A DNA stretch of 64,000 nucleotides, taken from contig NC_092637.1 in the NCBI RefSeq assembly GCF_039555335.1, positions 40,760,526 to 40,824,525 on the forward strand, in the 5' to 3' direction. A model generated the notes under the pieces. The model made no database searches. It was given only the letters and a program-made list of their open reading frames with translations, and was not told the DNA's origin. The first letter of the stretch is position 1; each line of letters opens with the position of its first letter. Origin of the DNA: Amphiura filiformis (lineage: Eukaryota > Echinodermata > Ophiuroidea > Amphilepidida > Amphiuridae). The translations under genes and the position numbers were made by a program. Below, piece after piece: positions 11,021 through 21,806 of this stretch.

Positions 11021-12384
11021 ATGAAAAATGGTCAATTGACCAGGTACAGAGAGGTTGAAATTGGCTGACATAGGCTGATTTTACAGATCCGCCAACTGTG
11101 AAATATAGGGATGATTTAGAAATGAGGCGTTTATCAGTATGTGAAAATTGCAACAGAAAATGTGACAGCCTCATGGTGATGAGTCACAATTCATTATCAA
11201 ATAAAATAAAATAAAAATTGAGTAAGTTCAGCAATCAAGTGTACTACTAAATTCACAATGCAATTTGTAAAAGAAATCAAGTATAAATTGAGCTTTAGAG
11301 GGGTTTTGCTGCATATGGGTCTTGTATTGCTAGATCTAAACACATGAATAAGCTATTGTACTAGTTTCTCTCTCTCTAAACAGTAGAAATTAAAGCTGTA
11401 TACAAAATATAGCCCAAACACAAGGTTAGTTAGAAAATTAAGTTAACAGGGATTCCTACCATTAAGTTAACTATAAAGGACTTACTGTGCAAGTGGTCAT
11501 TTTCGTGTGGTTATTCTCACGATTTCTAGCAAGATTCATTTTCACGGATGTTATTTTTTGTGATTACCCAGTCCTGCCCAAAACTTGCAATACATTATTA
11601 CATAATATTTGTGAGGTGTTAATTTCGCGACTGGAACACCATTCGCGAAATTCATGGGGGGGAGGAACGACGCAAAAATTACCACTTCTTGCTTTTCTCA
11701 TATTGATGAACGCCATGCAACTATAAACAGTCCCATTTGTATTTTACCAACTGTTGAGGGCGACATTGTTGATATACAGGGACAGTGTATAGCTACCTGG
11801 TATTTGTCAATAGAGGGTACATAGGGCAATAATGCCCTATATGAAATAGCTGCCCTATTTGAACATTTCTGTAGGACACCTGGCAGCAATTGCAGATTGG
11901 GATTTCTTACAATCAATAACCTCTCAATAATTTAATAAATTGAAATCACAATAATACTGATTATTAGAAGTGGAATTGTTCACACATTTCATCTCTTCAT
12001 AAAGCACATGATAATGCAAATTAATTCTATATTCATGCATATATTTATAAATTATGCAGCAGAGTTAATGCTTATTAATATTAATACATATGTATTTTTT
12101 TCCAAGTATGATGTTATTTCTGAAACAAATCCACCTTTTCACCTTTTAATGTATTTAATAAATGGGAAATGTTTAAACAATCAAAAATGTGTTTCTTGTA
12201 TTTCTTTGATTGCGTTTGTATCCACATTCAATGTATTAACCCTAATACTACCAGGTACTACAAAATACTACTTGATATATGCACTGTTCGTGCGTGCATC
12301 CCACATGATCCGATAACGCAATCGCTCTAAGTGATAGGCACGCTTTTGCTGGCCAGGCCAGCATCAGACCCGTGGGAAAGTGTC
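11021..12384. other. Intergenic DNA, no supported gene
   Basis: Open frames of up to 102 codons occur (for example 12008-12316) but show neither similarity nor exon context. A GATAACGCAATCGC string at 12311 is the inverse of one at 3407, just upstream of the two related SINE-like repeats. Confidence 0.35.
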
Positions 12385-12555
12385 GCTGACCCAGTGCTTG
12401 GCATGCGAGAGGTCTCTGGTTCAAATCCCACCCAGAGCAAACAACTTTCTTTGTTTTCTTTCCTTATACCTTCCTTCTTTCCCTTCCCGTTGCCAAAAAG
12501 CTCCTGGGGCATTAAGGTAAGGGCAAGGTTCCTCTTTAGATACAAATCATGCATT
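12385..12555 (+). mobile_element. tRNA-related SINE-like repeat, copy 2
   Basis: GCTTGGCATGCGAGAGGTCT leads into GGTTCAAATCCCACC, a good match to a Pol III B box, then a pyrimidine run and CTCCTGGGGCATTAAGG. The layout matches 3455-3640. The A box (perhaps GTCGCTGACCCAGTGC) is weak. Confidence 0.5.
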
Positions 12556-12560
12556 GGGCT

Positions 12561-12830
12561 GATGACGTCACAGAAATTTTTTTGCATTTCAGCGTTTTGA
12601 ATACCATGTATTGGTGGAGCATGATGAAAAACATCCACAGTCCAAATTTGGTGGGAATCGGATCATGAGGGCCCGAGATATGGCCGCATGAATACCTAAT
12701 TAGCCCCATTGAAATCAGTGTAAATTGGCCTGGTTCCAAACGGTTATGAACCAGATCGTTTTCATCATGTTCTGCTGAAATATGGTCATGAAAATGCTGA
12801 AATGCAAAAAAGAAAATTTTATGACGTCAC
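12561..12830. mobile_element. TIR element with ATGACGTCAC ends
   Basis: Left GATGACGTCACAGAAA with TTTGCATTTCAGC just inside is inverted at the right as GCTGAAATGCAAA followed by TTTTATGACGTCAC. About 270 bp, non-coding. Confidence 0.75.
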
Positions 12831-12844
12831 ACTTCAGTACTCTA

Positions 12845-13030
12845 TACCAGTTGGAATTCATACACCCTATGGAAGACATACCTCAACCTTCCACACAGGG
12901 AGTGTGAGTTTCAAATGGGGTTACCTGAATGGGTGACTTCATTTGAAACCTACACCTGTGTGGGAGAATAAGGTCATGTCTTTCATACACTCAGAACGCT
13001 AGTGTATGGATTTGAACTGGAATCATAGCC
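12845..13030. mobile_element. Family A MITE, copy A6
   Basis: Begins ACCAGTTGGAATTCATAC and ends GGATTTGAACTGGAATCA, with the paired ATGGAAGACAT blocks and the inverted centre (GGGTTACCTGAATGGGTGAC). Non-coding. Confidence 0.8.
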
Positions 13031-13202
13031 TATTTAAAATCTACATGGTTGAGTTGTCATAGACAACATCCATGATTTAAGTTTTCAGGTTGTGCACGGC
13101 TCAAACTTTAATTTGCTCCGATTCAGTTGACAATAAAACCTCCCAGCTGTGCCCAGTTTTGTTCTGACCTCTGCTGAAGGCACTAGCTTATGGTTGCAAT
13201 CA

Positions 13203-13300
13203 GGGTTGTAGCTACAGTGGGCGGCAGAGCCCACCACTCAGTTTTGGAGCCCACCACTCAGCTTCAATTATAGCCCTGGATCCCACCACTCAGAGGCCAA
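13203..13300 (+). repeat. Dispersed repeat R2, copy 1
   Basis: CAGGGTTGTAGCTACAGTGG and GAGCCCACCACT occur here and, inverted, at 30140-30247. CCCACCACTCAG is reiterated three times within the copy. Confidence 0.7.
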
Positions 13301-13494
13301 AATTGAAGTTTTGTTAAATTAGTCAAGAATTCAGTCAATTTTGGCAAGAAAGTGTCAAATATGCAAGATTTTTATCAAATGTCAACCAGCACTAAAAATA
13401 TCCTAGCGACAACCCTGGTTGCAATGTCAGTTGCTCTAACCAGGTATGTTCGATTGTCCAGATTAAATTTTGGACACTACCCGATTCCTATTGC

Positions 13495-13666
13495 GGCCGC
13501 TTGCACAGGTAACACCATCGTCAAGGTAGTTGGCTGGTACCTGTGCAGTACCACACCTGGTGGGTCCTGTACCCGGGGTCCTGTGCAGTTGCAGGATTAG
13601 TACTGTAGGTACTTGTGTGTGTACCGATCGGGTACCTTAAGAGACTGTATACCTGTGCAGGCGGCC
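13495..13666. mobile_element. Short TIR element, GGCCGC ends
   Basis: GGCCGCTTGCACAGGTA and TACCTGTGCAGGCGGCC are inverted ends of a 172-bp GC-rich unit that contains several CTGTGCAG and GGTACC strings, unlike the AT-rich surroundings. Confidence 0.65.
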
Positions 13667-13924
13667 ACACTCTTGTACTTTTCAGTTTCAGTATTCTCAG
13701 ATGAATGAGTCTTCACAGTTTGATTATAGAGAAAGAGATAAAAATTTATTATATGCATGACTATATATAATTCAATGTATTACATTGTTTCTTTACAATT
13801 ATTGTGGTGTGGTATATACGACTTCTTAATAGATTAACGTCCCCTCCTAAGGACGGAGTACTCACATAAATCTGGATTTAATTAACAGATGCTGTCAATT
13901 GAATTCAAATTTTCTGTTTGAAGC

Positions 13925-14030
13925 TCATTGTCACCACTGGGAATTGAACCCAGGACATGTCACAAGCACAAAAATCAAGTACCCTAAAACCTTGAGGTCA
14001 TGCTCTCCATTTACGGGGGCAGGCAGGATC
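13925..14030 (-). mobile_element. tRNA-derived SINE-like fragment
   Basis: On the minus strand CCTGGGTTCAATTCCCAG (13937-13954) forms a tRNA T-arm-like stem-loop containing a B box. Upstream on that strand an A box is not convincing. It resembles the tRNA-like insertion near 25740. Confidence 0.5.
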
Positions 14031-14540
14031 ATTCAAAGTGGGAAATTTTAGACATTGTTTTGTATTGCATCTTTAAAAGTAATGATGATAAATGCATACA
14101 TTTTCAGAAAGGAAATGATGCAAGGAATTCAACTAGCATGGCAGATTTCTGCAAAAATTAGCAGTTTTTGAGAAAAGTGCCAAAATTGAATTTCAATGCC
14201 ATTTTTAAAAATGGGTCAAAAAGGATCAAAATTTGCCTTTTTACAATTTTGACCACTGTTTTGGATATTTTAAGGTTTATTTTTAAAACGAAGAAAAAAT
14301 TCAAAAATCAAAAATTTCCCAACGTGACCCTGCGTGCCACCTTAACAAATCCAGTTTGTGACTATCTTAGATATACTCATGCTCTTGTCAAGATGCATGT
14401 TTTGATATTTTTCATGATCTGTTTTCTACCGTACAATGAGGCCAACCATTAAAATAACATGTGTCCAAATTGAGTTGTGCTCATTTAGAAAATGCATTAA
14501 GCATTAATTATAAAAATGAAGAGAAGAATGAGGCAACCTA

Positions 14541-14779
14541 TACTTTGATCAGCTCGTAATCGGCGGGCCTTATAGCATCGCGGATTAATATCAATACATT
14601 GTATTTCGAGAATTCTCTTGTGCCATGTCACCAAAAGTATCACAAATTATTAATTGTACACCTATACTTTGTCTACTTTATTTAACATGGAAAATATAGA
14701 CCATACAGGTCAACTATATAACTCTTAACGTGGTGATAAAAGCCTAACATTTCCCACCCATTACGAGCTGATCAAAGTA
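14541..14779. mobile_element. TIR element with TACTTTGATCAGC ends
   Basis: TACTTTGATCAGCTCGTAAT on the left is inverted as ATTACGAGCTGATCAAAGTA on the right. It abuts the next element so that both share the TA at the junction. Confidence 0.85.
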
Positions 14780-15194
14780 CAGTAAGCCAAAAAATTAAGG
14801 TACCAGTTATGTTCACCCTTGTATATCCTAATCAAAGACAGATATGCTATAATTGGAACCAGCAGCCAATAGCTGCATCTTTTAGCTTGAATTTAAGACC
14901 TCATTTGTTGAAATTGTTCAAGAAATAAAGATATGGCGATCCAAAATCCCAAGGAAGATGCCAATTTAAAAGTTGCAGTTTGCTCCATTGTGTGCCCCAT
15001 TGATTTGCACACAATACGTTCACGAACAAGAGAACCAGCACCGTGCTTCCATTGATTAACACGTTAAAATTAGCGTAGTGCTTTCATTGATTAGAAGTTT
15101 ACACAAAAGTGCAATTATAATTTTGACACATTTTTCTTTATTTAGGATATACAGGGGGAACACAACTGGTACCTTAATTTTTTAGCTTACTGTA
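14778..15194. mobile_element. TIR element with TACAGTAAGC ends, 417 bp
   Basis: TACAGTAAGCCAAAAAATTA on the left is inverted as TAATTTTTTAGCTTACTGTA on the right; inverted similarity continues for about 50 bp through GGTACCAGTT and GTATATCC. TA flanks suit a Tc1/mariner-like MITE. No transposase is encoded. Confidence 0.9.
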
Positions 15195-15268
15195 TATATG
15201 CTTCACCCTAGCAAGGCTACAGACAATGTGAGACACAAATAATATATGCAAGGACTGGAAATAAACAA

Positions 15269-15545
15269 TGGGTTATTCCATTTAAAATCCACACTACCCC
15301 TGTGGAAGATATTGGCAATATCTTCCATGGGGGAGTATGAATTTCAAATGGAATGAACACATTAGGCAGCTCCATTTAAATTTCATACACCCTCTGAGAA
15401 AGATTCAACCTGAATCTTCCACAGTGGGAGAGTGAATATCAAATGAAGCTACTAACGTGTTCATTCCATTTGAAATTCATACTCCCTCTGTGGAAGATAT
15501 GTCCAAAATATTCCACAGGGGTAGTGTGGATTTCAAATGGAATGT
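15269..15545. mobile_element. Family B fold-back MITE, copy B3 (long form)
   Basis: Outer arms (GGGTTATTCCATTTAAAATC and its inverse) enclose the same inner module as B2, including CACATTAGGCAGCTCC. The right terminus lacks the final TAGCCC. Confidence 0.85.
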
Positions 15546-15671
15546 AATTTAAATTACTTTCATGAAGCTTTGGGAAACTGACATAATAAATTGACAGAGC
15601 GAAACAAAATCAGGCTAGCTGCTAAAACAGTGTGTGGACAGTTGACACGATTACCAGAGTACCGTCTACAA

Positions 15672-15907
15672 CAGGCCCGTACACAGGGGGGTGCGGGGGG
15701 TGCGGCCGCACATGTGCAAAAGTATACAAAAAGTCCCAAAATATGACAATTTTCGAGCATAGCGAGCAAAAAAATGGGGTTTTTATGCTTTTTGGTCAAA
15801 AAAATTTTGAGGAAAAGTCCACTTTTTACAAAATCGTTCCCCAAGGTCCACTTTTTCAAAATCAGCACCCCCCCCAAAAAAAAAAAAAAATCCTGCATAT
15901 GGGCCTG
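15672..15907. mobile_element. Non-autonomous hAT-like element, perfect 8-bp TSD
   Basis: Ends CAGGCCCGTACACAGG and CCTGCATATGGGCCTG are inverted and flanked by GTCTACAA at 15664-15671 and 15908-15915. The 236-bp interior has no coding sequence. A fragment of the same family lies at 18588-18697. Confidence 0.9.
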
Positions 15908-16010
15908 GTCTACAAACTCAGATAGTGTGGTGGTATTAGATCTCGACAAGTAATCAAGAGACTGTGGTTCAATTCCAGCCGAGTCCTATTTTTATTTTTT
16001 TGCTCTCTCA
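15908..16010 (+). mobile_element. tRNA-like SINE segment
   Basis: TAGTGTGGTGGTA (A box-like, about 15924) and GGTTCAATTCC (B box, about 15973) are spaced about 50 bp apart as in tRNA-derived SINEs. The hAT element immediately upstream appears to have landed inside or next to it. Confidence 0.45.
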
Positions 16011-16263
16011 AGTTATTATATGTGATGTCACAAAGAGAATAAAGCCCAAGCTCTAACAACTTCTATTGTCCAATTCTTCTTTTGATGCTGAAGCCATACC
16101 TGTGCAATGTAGATTAAGATACTACAGATTGTCTACATACATAGAAAAGTTAATTCTCATTTGATAAAATGTGAACAAATAAAAGTCCTTAAAATTTATA
16201 GATAGAAATATATTTAGTATAAAAAAATTATCATAGTGTACATTTGATTGCTATTTATAAATG

Positions 16264-16450
16264 AGCTATTCCAGCTGAAATCCATACACCCCCTATGGAA
16301 GACTTGACCTTAACCTCCCAACCCGGGGCCTCCCAAACAGTGGGTATGAGTCACCCATTCAGGTAACTCCATTTGAAATTCACACCCCCTGTGTGGCAGA
16401 TTAAAGTCATGTCTTCAATAGGAGGTGTATGGATTTCAACCGGAAGAGCA
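16264..16450. mobile_element. Family A MITE, copy A7
   Basis: Begins GCTATTCCAGCTGAAATCC and ends GGATTTCAACCGGAAGAGC, with TGGAAGAC and GTCTTC blocks inside. Somewhat rearranged near 16320. Confidence 0.75.
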
Positions 16451-16510
16451 CACCGGAATTGTGACACGATCTGATCCACTCAAACCAAAGTCGGACATAT
16501 TTTAAATGAT

Positions 16511-16870
16511 TTAAGGGAGTACTACACCCCTGCCCAATTTTGTGCCTATTTTTGCATTTTTCTCAAAAATTATAGAGCATTGGTGACAAGTAAGATGTGT
16601 ATATCATTGGGGCAAGGACTACAACTGCTACCCTGGAAATTTTATTTCAGCACAGACAACAGTTGTGGAGTTACAGTCAAAAATTAGGGAAAACCAATAT
16701 TTGATCAATAAATCAATAACTACTTGCCTTGATTTGCTGAATTTTCAGTGCAGTAGTTGTACTCCTTGCCCCTATAATATACACATCTTACTTGTCACCA
16801 ATGCACTATAATTTTTGAGAAAAACACAAAAATAAGCAAAAAATTGGCTAGGGGTGTAGTACCCCCTTAA
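16511..16870. mobile_element. Family C MITE with TTAA flanks, copy C1
   Basis: TTAA at 16511-16514 and 16867-16870 flank inverted ends GGGAGTACTACACCCCTG and, at the right, GGGGTGTAGTACCCCC. Inverted arms with CTCAAAAATTATAG and TTTTTGAGAAAAA run inward. The TTAA target suggests piggyBac-type mobilisation (inference). Confidence 0.85.
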
Positions 16871-16929
16871 GTTATTTTCCTTACAAACTGGCTTCGGACC
16901 TAAGCTTACTGATGTTGATATCACTTTAG

Positions 16930-17216
16930 CAGTGGCGTAACGAGGGGGCAGGTGCCCTGTTGGGCTTGAAATGACCAATGCAGCATCGATTCTGCACTCC
17001 CTCCATGCGATTAAAGTCAAAATTTGTGCATGCATTTCAGCACAAATAGTCATTTGAAAGATTAATTTAAGACCGAAATTCAACTTCAATATAACCAACA
17101 TCAATTAGTGGTATTTGTGCAAATTCTCTCGTGCTCCACGAGCGATTGTTTCAAGAATTGGGGGTGTCATTATGTATCCTTGGCCCTGGGTGCCACAACC
17201 CCTAACTACGCCACTG
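16930..17216. mobile_element. hAT-like TIR element with CAGTGGCGTA ends
   Basis: CAGTGGCGTAACGAGGGGGC and, at the right, CCCCTAACTACGCCACTG are inverted. Flanks CACTTTAG and CACTTGGC agree only in the first five bases, so the duplication is degraded or the boundary is off. Non-coding. Confidence 0.7.
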
Positions 17217-17351
17217 CACTTGGCATGTATATACTTTGTTGCAAAGTTATGAACATTTTTATACATCCATTTTCTTATTTATTGTGTTTTTTTGCTCCTT
17301 TTTTGCTTTGCATCATTGCATGTATCTCAATTTCTTCATTGCTGATAACTT

Positions 17352-17518
17352 TGGGGTCTCCCCGTCAGTACGAAACGCCATCAGTCCGAACCACCGCTTG
17401 TCCAAATTTTTTGGGTTAGTGTTAGGGTAAGGGTTAGGTTTAGGGTTAGCGTTAGGTAAGCTTAAAATTCAGACTAGCGGTGGTTTCGGACTGAGGGGGT
17501 GTACCCATAACTTTGGTC
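17352..17518 (+). mobile_element. Telomere-like-core element T1
   Basis: Inverted flanks CAGTCCGAACCACCGCTTGT and GACTAGCGGTGGTTTCGG surround a core of degenerate TTAGGG units (GGGTTAGTGTTAGGGTAAGG and similar). A larger copy is at 18820-19078. It is an interspersed repeat, not a chromosome end. Confidence 0.8.
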
Positions 17519-17878
17519 CGCTTAGATCAGATTGTGTCCCAATTAATAGTACTATAGAGCAAAAGAAATTGACGCTTGTTTTGTTTTAATATATACATAA
17601 AGCATCTTCATAAAAAAAACACAATGTCCTTGTTGACACTAAGAAATAGTCACAATTCGATTCCGATTTGCTTTCTGAGAGCTAAGTACAATGTATTATA
17701 CAGCTGTAGTACTTCAGCTATCACACAAATATTAACTGTCTATGAGTGTGATCGCCAAATATAATTACGAGGTAAAAGATATATTCAGGCTGCAATAATC
17801 TTTTTTTTACTTGCCCGACCGGGTAGCCACCACCGCAAAATAACTTGCCCCATATAAGAATGCTCGAAATGTAAACGC

Positions 17879-18545
17879 TTAAGGGATCTGGAATGAGCGT
17901 TTTGAGCGTTTCGACAGTATTTTAAGTGGGACATGAGAGCACATCAGACATATCGAATTGCATTCGAATACGACAAATGTCTTTCTGATATCAAATAATT
18001 TTCATTTTTTGAAATTCACGATATAATACAAATTTTATGACAAATTATTAAAATTTGATATTTTTCACATTTTTGATATATAACAGTCCTCAAAGTAAGT
18101 TTTATAAATCTAATGACATATTCTTAAAGTGTATGTAGCTGGGAGGAAAAGCCGACGATCAATTGAAAATTTTGACCTTTCATATTGAAGATATGGATTT
18201 TTTCCCAAAAAGACCTAATTTTTTTTTTTTTTTTTTTTATAAAATCCATATCTTCAATATGAAAGGTCAAAATTTTCAATTGATCGTCGGCTTTTCATCC
18301 CACCTACATACACTTTAAGTATAAATCATCAGATTTATAAAGTTTACTTCGAGCACTGTTAAATATCAAAAATATCAATTTTTAATCATTTGCCATAAAA
18401 TGTGTATTACATTGCGAATTTCAAAAATCAAAATTATTTGATATCAGAAGGACATTCTTCAGATTCAGAATGCAACTCGATATGTCTGATGTGCTCTAAT
18501 GTCCCACAATAAATACTGTCCAAACGTTCATACCCCACCCCTTAA
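17879..18545. mobile_element. Large hairpin element with TTAA flanks
   Basis: TTAA at 17879-17882 and 18542-18545 bound two arms of about 320 bp, inverted and around a 20-base poly-T at 18220. Matching blocks include TGACCTTTCATATTGAAGAT with ATCTTCAATATGAAAGGTCA, and GATCAATTGAAAATTTTGAC with its inverse. It has no coding capacity. Confidence 0.9.
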
Positions 18546-18587
18546 GCAGACCAGCATCGACAGCACTAGCCATATGGAGTTCACTAC

Positions 18588-18697
18588 AAAAAAGGTCCAA
18601 ATTTTGTCCACTTTTCAAAAAATTGTCCCCCGCCCTTGGAAAAAAGTCCACTTTTTCAAAATCAGCACCCCCAAATGAAATCCTGCGTACGGGCCTG
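18588..18697. mobile_element. Fragment of hAT-like family (relative of 15672-15907)
   Basis: It shares TTTTTCAAAATCAGCACCC and the terminus CCTGCGTACGGGCCTG with the element at 15672-15907. Only one end is present. Confidence 0.7.
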
Positions 18698-18819
18698 AAT
18701 GTGGACAATTTAATTCGAGTTGCAAAAGTAAAGTTGGGGTAGAAATTGAATATGCAACTTTTTCGTAGTGTAAACTCATCAATAGCAAGAAACAATGTGA
18801 GTGCATCCTGTTACTTTTA

Positions 18820-19078
18820 GATGTGGTCTCCGAAACACCGTCAATCCGAACCACTGCTAGTCCGAATTTTTAGGGTTAGGGTTAGGTTTTGGGTTAGGGT
18901 TAGGGCTAGGGCTACGTTTAGGGTTATGGTTATGGTTAGGTTTAGGGTTTATGGCTAGAATTAGGGTTAGGGTTTAGCGTTAGGTAAGCTTAAAATTCGG
19001 ACTAGCGGTGGTTCGGACTGTCGGGGTTTCGGACTGTCTGGGTTTCGGACTGACGGGGTGTACCCCTTTTAGATCACC
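18820..19078 (+). mobile_element. Telomere-like-core element T2
   Basis: Flanks AATCCGAACCACTGCTAGTC and GGACTAGCGGTGGTTCGGAC are inverted around about 130 bp of degenerate TTAGGG repeats, with GGTTTCGGACTG reiterated at the right end. Same orientation and organisation as T1. Confidence 0.8.
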
Positions 19079-19469
19079 TGTGCAACATAAGGTTAAAAAC
19101 TTATCAAAATTTATCAAAATAATTCAAACATTGGCATCAAGGTAATATATTTCCACAATTTTGTGAATTGCTGACTGTGATAGACGGCATTGCATTTAAG
19201 GGCATCAATTTTAAGATGCCCCAAACACAACTGTTTTTGCATATTACAAGATGGACTGACTACCAAACTTGAGAAGTTGAAATTTTCATGGAACATTATA
19301 AGTTTTGCAGTTAACACAGGTATCGCAAAAATATTGGTGAATATGCGTAGGCTTAGATGTACAAAAACTTAGAATTGTGAATTTAAGTACAAGGAAATTA
19401 GTTCAAAATTGGCAAAGTGCAAACAATTACAGACACAAAATTTATCACTTTCACTTTTGTGTGCAGTTG

Positions 19470-19696
19470 AAAGAATTAAAAAGGTGTGATCGACAGACCC
19501 TACTAGAACAGGGGGCATTTTTTGTGCATGCATTTGCAGGGACAACCTTGTTGTGGTAGCAAGATCATTTAGATGGCAGATCTATGCAAAGGGCGAATAA
19601 GAACAATTAATACTTTTTGTCCAAAACTCCATTAGGCAATGAAAAAAAGCCCCCTGGTCTAGTAGGGTCCGTCGATCACACCTTTTTAATTCTTCC
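19470..19696. mobile_element. TIR element with GAATTAAAAAGGTGTGATCG ends
   Basis: GAATTAAAAAGGTGTGATCG at the left is inverted at the right; the inverted region continues over GACCCTACTAGA and is about 45 bp long. About 227 bp, non-coding. Confidence 0.85.
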
Positions 19697-20036
19697 AAAA
19701 TGATGTATATATTTTGGCAATTTGGGGAAATACCAACAAAAAAAAAAAAAAAAGGGGTTGCATGATTGAAAATAGGTGAGGAAATTCTTATAAAATGATT
19801 TGAATGTGATTTAATCTTACATTTTATATAATCTTTTATTGTAAAATTGTTGCAATTCAGTGTAGTTTATTGCCATCGCAATTATCTAATAAACATTTTA
19901 TAAATAAACTAATCAATGAATGAGTGCATTAAAAGTAATGAGTGCATTGTTGCATAAAACATGTGCATATGAGATCAAGAAAATCTGACAATCTTCTCTA
20001 ATGGGCTATTCCATTTTTAAGATTAGTTAGAAGTCT

Positions 20037-20681
20037 CAGGCCTTGCCGTTTGAGGCGAGCCATCGATCTCGCTCGTCACCGCTCGCCCAAACAAATTTCT
20101 AGTGAACAATTTTTCATTCGCCATAGTCACTAAACATCGCTCGCAGCGAATGCCCCAAAATTGAACTTCATTAAGGGGGTACTACACCCCTGGCCAATTT
20201 TGTGCATATTTTTGCATTTTTCTCAAAAATTCGGCAACTCAAGGCAAGTAGTTACTGATTTATTGATCAAATATTGGTTTTCCCTCATTTTTGACTGTAA
20301 CTCCGCAACTGTTGTCTGTGCTGAAATAAAATTCCCAGTGCAGTAGTTGTAGTCCTTGCCCCTATAATATACATATCTTACTTGTCACCAATGCACTATA
20401 ATTTTGAGAAAAATACAAAAATAAGCACAAAATTGGGCAGGAGTGTAGTACCCCCTTAAAGTTTCAGCACTTTCAATGTATTCGATTTATCGTAATAACT
20501 TTGCCTTTATTTCTGAAAACGAAAGAGTGAGTGTCAACGGTGCTTGTTTCATATTGGTATGAATTATCTTTTAGACCTAGAGAGTGAAATGACCACTACA
20601 TACTAGAGAGTGATTCAGCTCCGAGAGTGATTCGACTACTTGACCACTCACCTAGATCTAAAATATAGACGGCAAGGCCTG
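20037..20681. mobile_element. TIR element CAGGCCTTGCCGT, itself containing an insertion
   Basis: CAGGCCTTGCCGT on the left is inverted as ACGGCAAGGCCTG on the right. AAGTCT flanks both sides (20031-20036, 20682-20687), a 6-bp direct repeat. A complete family C MITE sits inside at 20171-20459. Without it the element is about 360 bp and non-coding. Confidence 0.8.
20171..20459. mobile_element. Family C MITE with TTAA flanks, copy C2
   Basis: TTAA at 20171-20174 and 20456-20459 enclose GGGGGTACTACACCCCTGGC and, inverted at the right, AGGAGTGTAGTACCCCC. It is shorter than C1 because part of the left arm is missing. Confidence 0.9.
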
Positions 20682-20817
20682 AAGTCTTCCACCAATGTAA
20701 TTAGCCAGGGTTAATTATTTTGAAACCCACACATGCTCTGTTATATGGCTTTACCTATATCTTCACAATCAGAGTATTTCAAATGGAAGTTACCAAATTA
20801 TTTTGGGCCTAAAAAAC

Positions 20818-21151
20818 CCTAAGGGGACTATTATTTTCTTTAGACCGGGGTGGTCCCAAATTTTTCCAAAAGTCGGCGTCAATAAAATAAATTGCAACCC
20901 CCCTATTTTGGCAACAAATATTTTATGACCCCCCCACCACCGATACACCAAACCCCCTAAACAGGCTAAAATTGTATTGAAATCACTCTTTTTGAATATA
21001 ATAAACACACTACATGTGGTCATCTTGTGACTCCCTTCATTTGGTCATCAACAATTTTATGACCCCCCCTATTTTTCTTTCCAAAAATTTATGACCTCCC
21101 CTCCCCCCGTATATTTGGGACCCTCTTCCGAAGAAAATGATAGCTCCCTAA
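20818..21151. mobile_element. TIR element with CCTAAGGGGAC ends
   Basis: CCTAAGGGGACTATTATTTT on the left matches, inverted, AAAATGATAGCTCCCTAAG on the right, and GGTCCCAAAT pairs with ATTTGGGACC further in. The interior carries repeated ATTTTATGACCCCCCC-type strings. Confidence 0.7.
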
Positions 21152-21278
21152 GAGCTTGAAAATGTACTCCAAATCAGCTGCACATCCCAATATCAACCTT
21201 TTCACTAGGGTTGAAGATCTAAAAGCTCTATGTTGATTACTCTGATGATTATATCATATAAATAACCAATCAGGGCTC

Positions 21279-21516
21279 TGTATAGATGAGTTGACTTCAA
21301 TGGTTATTGACAAAAGCAAGGGACTGGTCTACGATATGCTTGAACGAACTGCATACAACCACTACACAGTTCAACAGTCTTATTGTGTGATGTGGCGGGA
21401 GTTTTAAAAGCACAGGTCCTGAACAAAATATGATGCGCGTGCATACTGCCGGCCAAGGAACAATGGAAATTGCTGACATACTGCCTGGCAATGATGTCAC
21501 AAATCAACTCATCTAT
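21279..21516. mobile_element. MITE just downstream of the ENTPD stop codon
   Basis: ATAGATGAGTTGACTT at the left is inverted as AAATCAACTCATCTATT at the right. It starts about 28 bp past the ENTPD stop on the minus strand, so it may contribute to that gene's 3' UTR. Confidence 0.65.
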
Positions 21517-21544
21517 TAAGCAAGGCTGTAGTGTCCGTGGGGAG

Positions 21545-21806
21545 TTAACTCAAATATAAAGCACTGGTTTCCCTGATACCTTCCTGGATTTGATCTTCGT
21601 CTGTCATGAAGTACGCCATCGTTGCCACACGAGGTAAGCGCAGATCTGGTGGTCGGTGAGTCATCCGTCGCAGCCATCGTACGTATAGGAAGATAAATAT
21701 GCCAACCGTTATGAAGCACACCACCAAAATATATTCTGTGGACACCATGGAGGCACGCAACCAAGGAGGGCGGTATGACTTCTGGAAGATGCCCTGTTGG
21801 ATTTCC
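21545..21806 (-). CDS. ENTPD4: ENTPD terminal coding exon 10
   Basis: Acceptor GAACAG. It starts REIQQGIFQKSYRPPW and contains the C-terminal transmembrane segment (YILVVCFITVGIFIFLYV) followed by a basic tail, ending at TAA 21547-21545. A two-membrane-span topology is typical of ENTPD1-4 and 7. Confidence 0.93.

Larger units (their letters stand above)
20003..20790. mobile_element. Remnant of a family A/B MITE split by a nested pair
   Basis: GGGCTATTCCATTTTTAAGA at 20003 and the segment 20682-20790 (GTCTTCCACC through ATTTCAAATGG) look like two halves of one old MITE. Everything between 20037 and 20681 is a later insertion. Confidence 0.55.

Noticed and set aside
15560..15949. A 129-codon minus-strand open frame
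   Set aside because: It runs through the hAT-like element 15672-15907 and a poly-A/C tract; the frame is open by chance.
17420..17460. A chromosome end, because of TTAGGG repeats
   Set aside because: The repeats are degenerate, short, bounded by inverted flanks and present twice in the interior; they belong to a mobile element.
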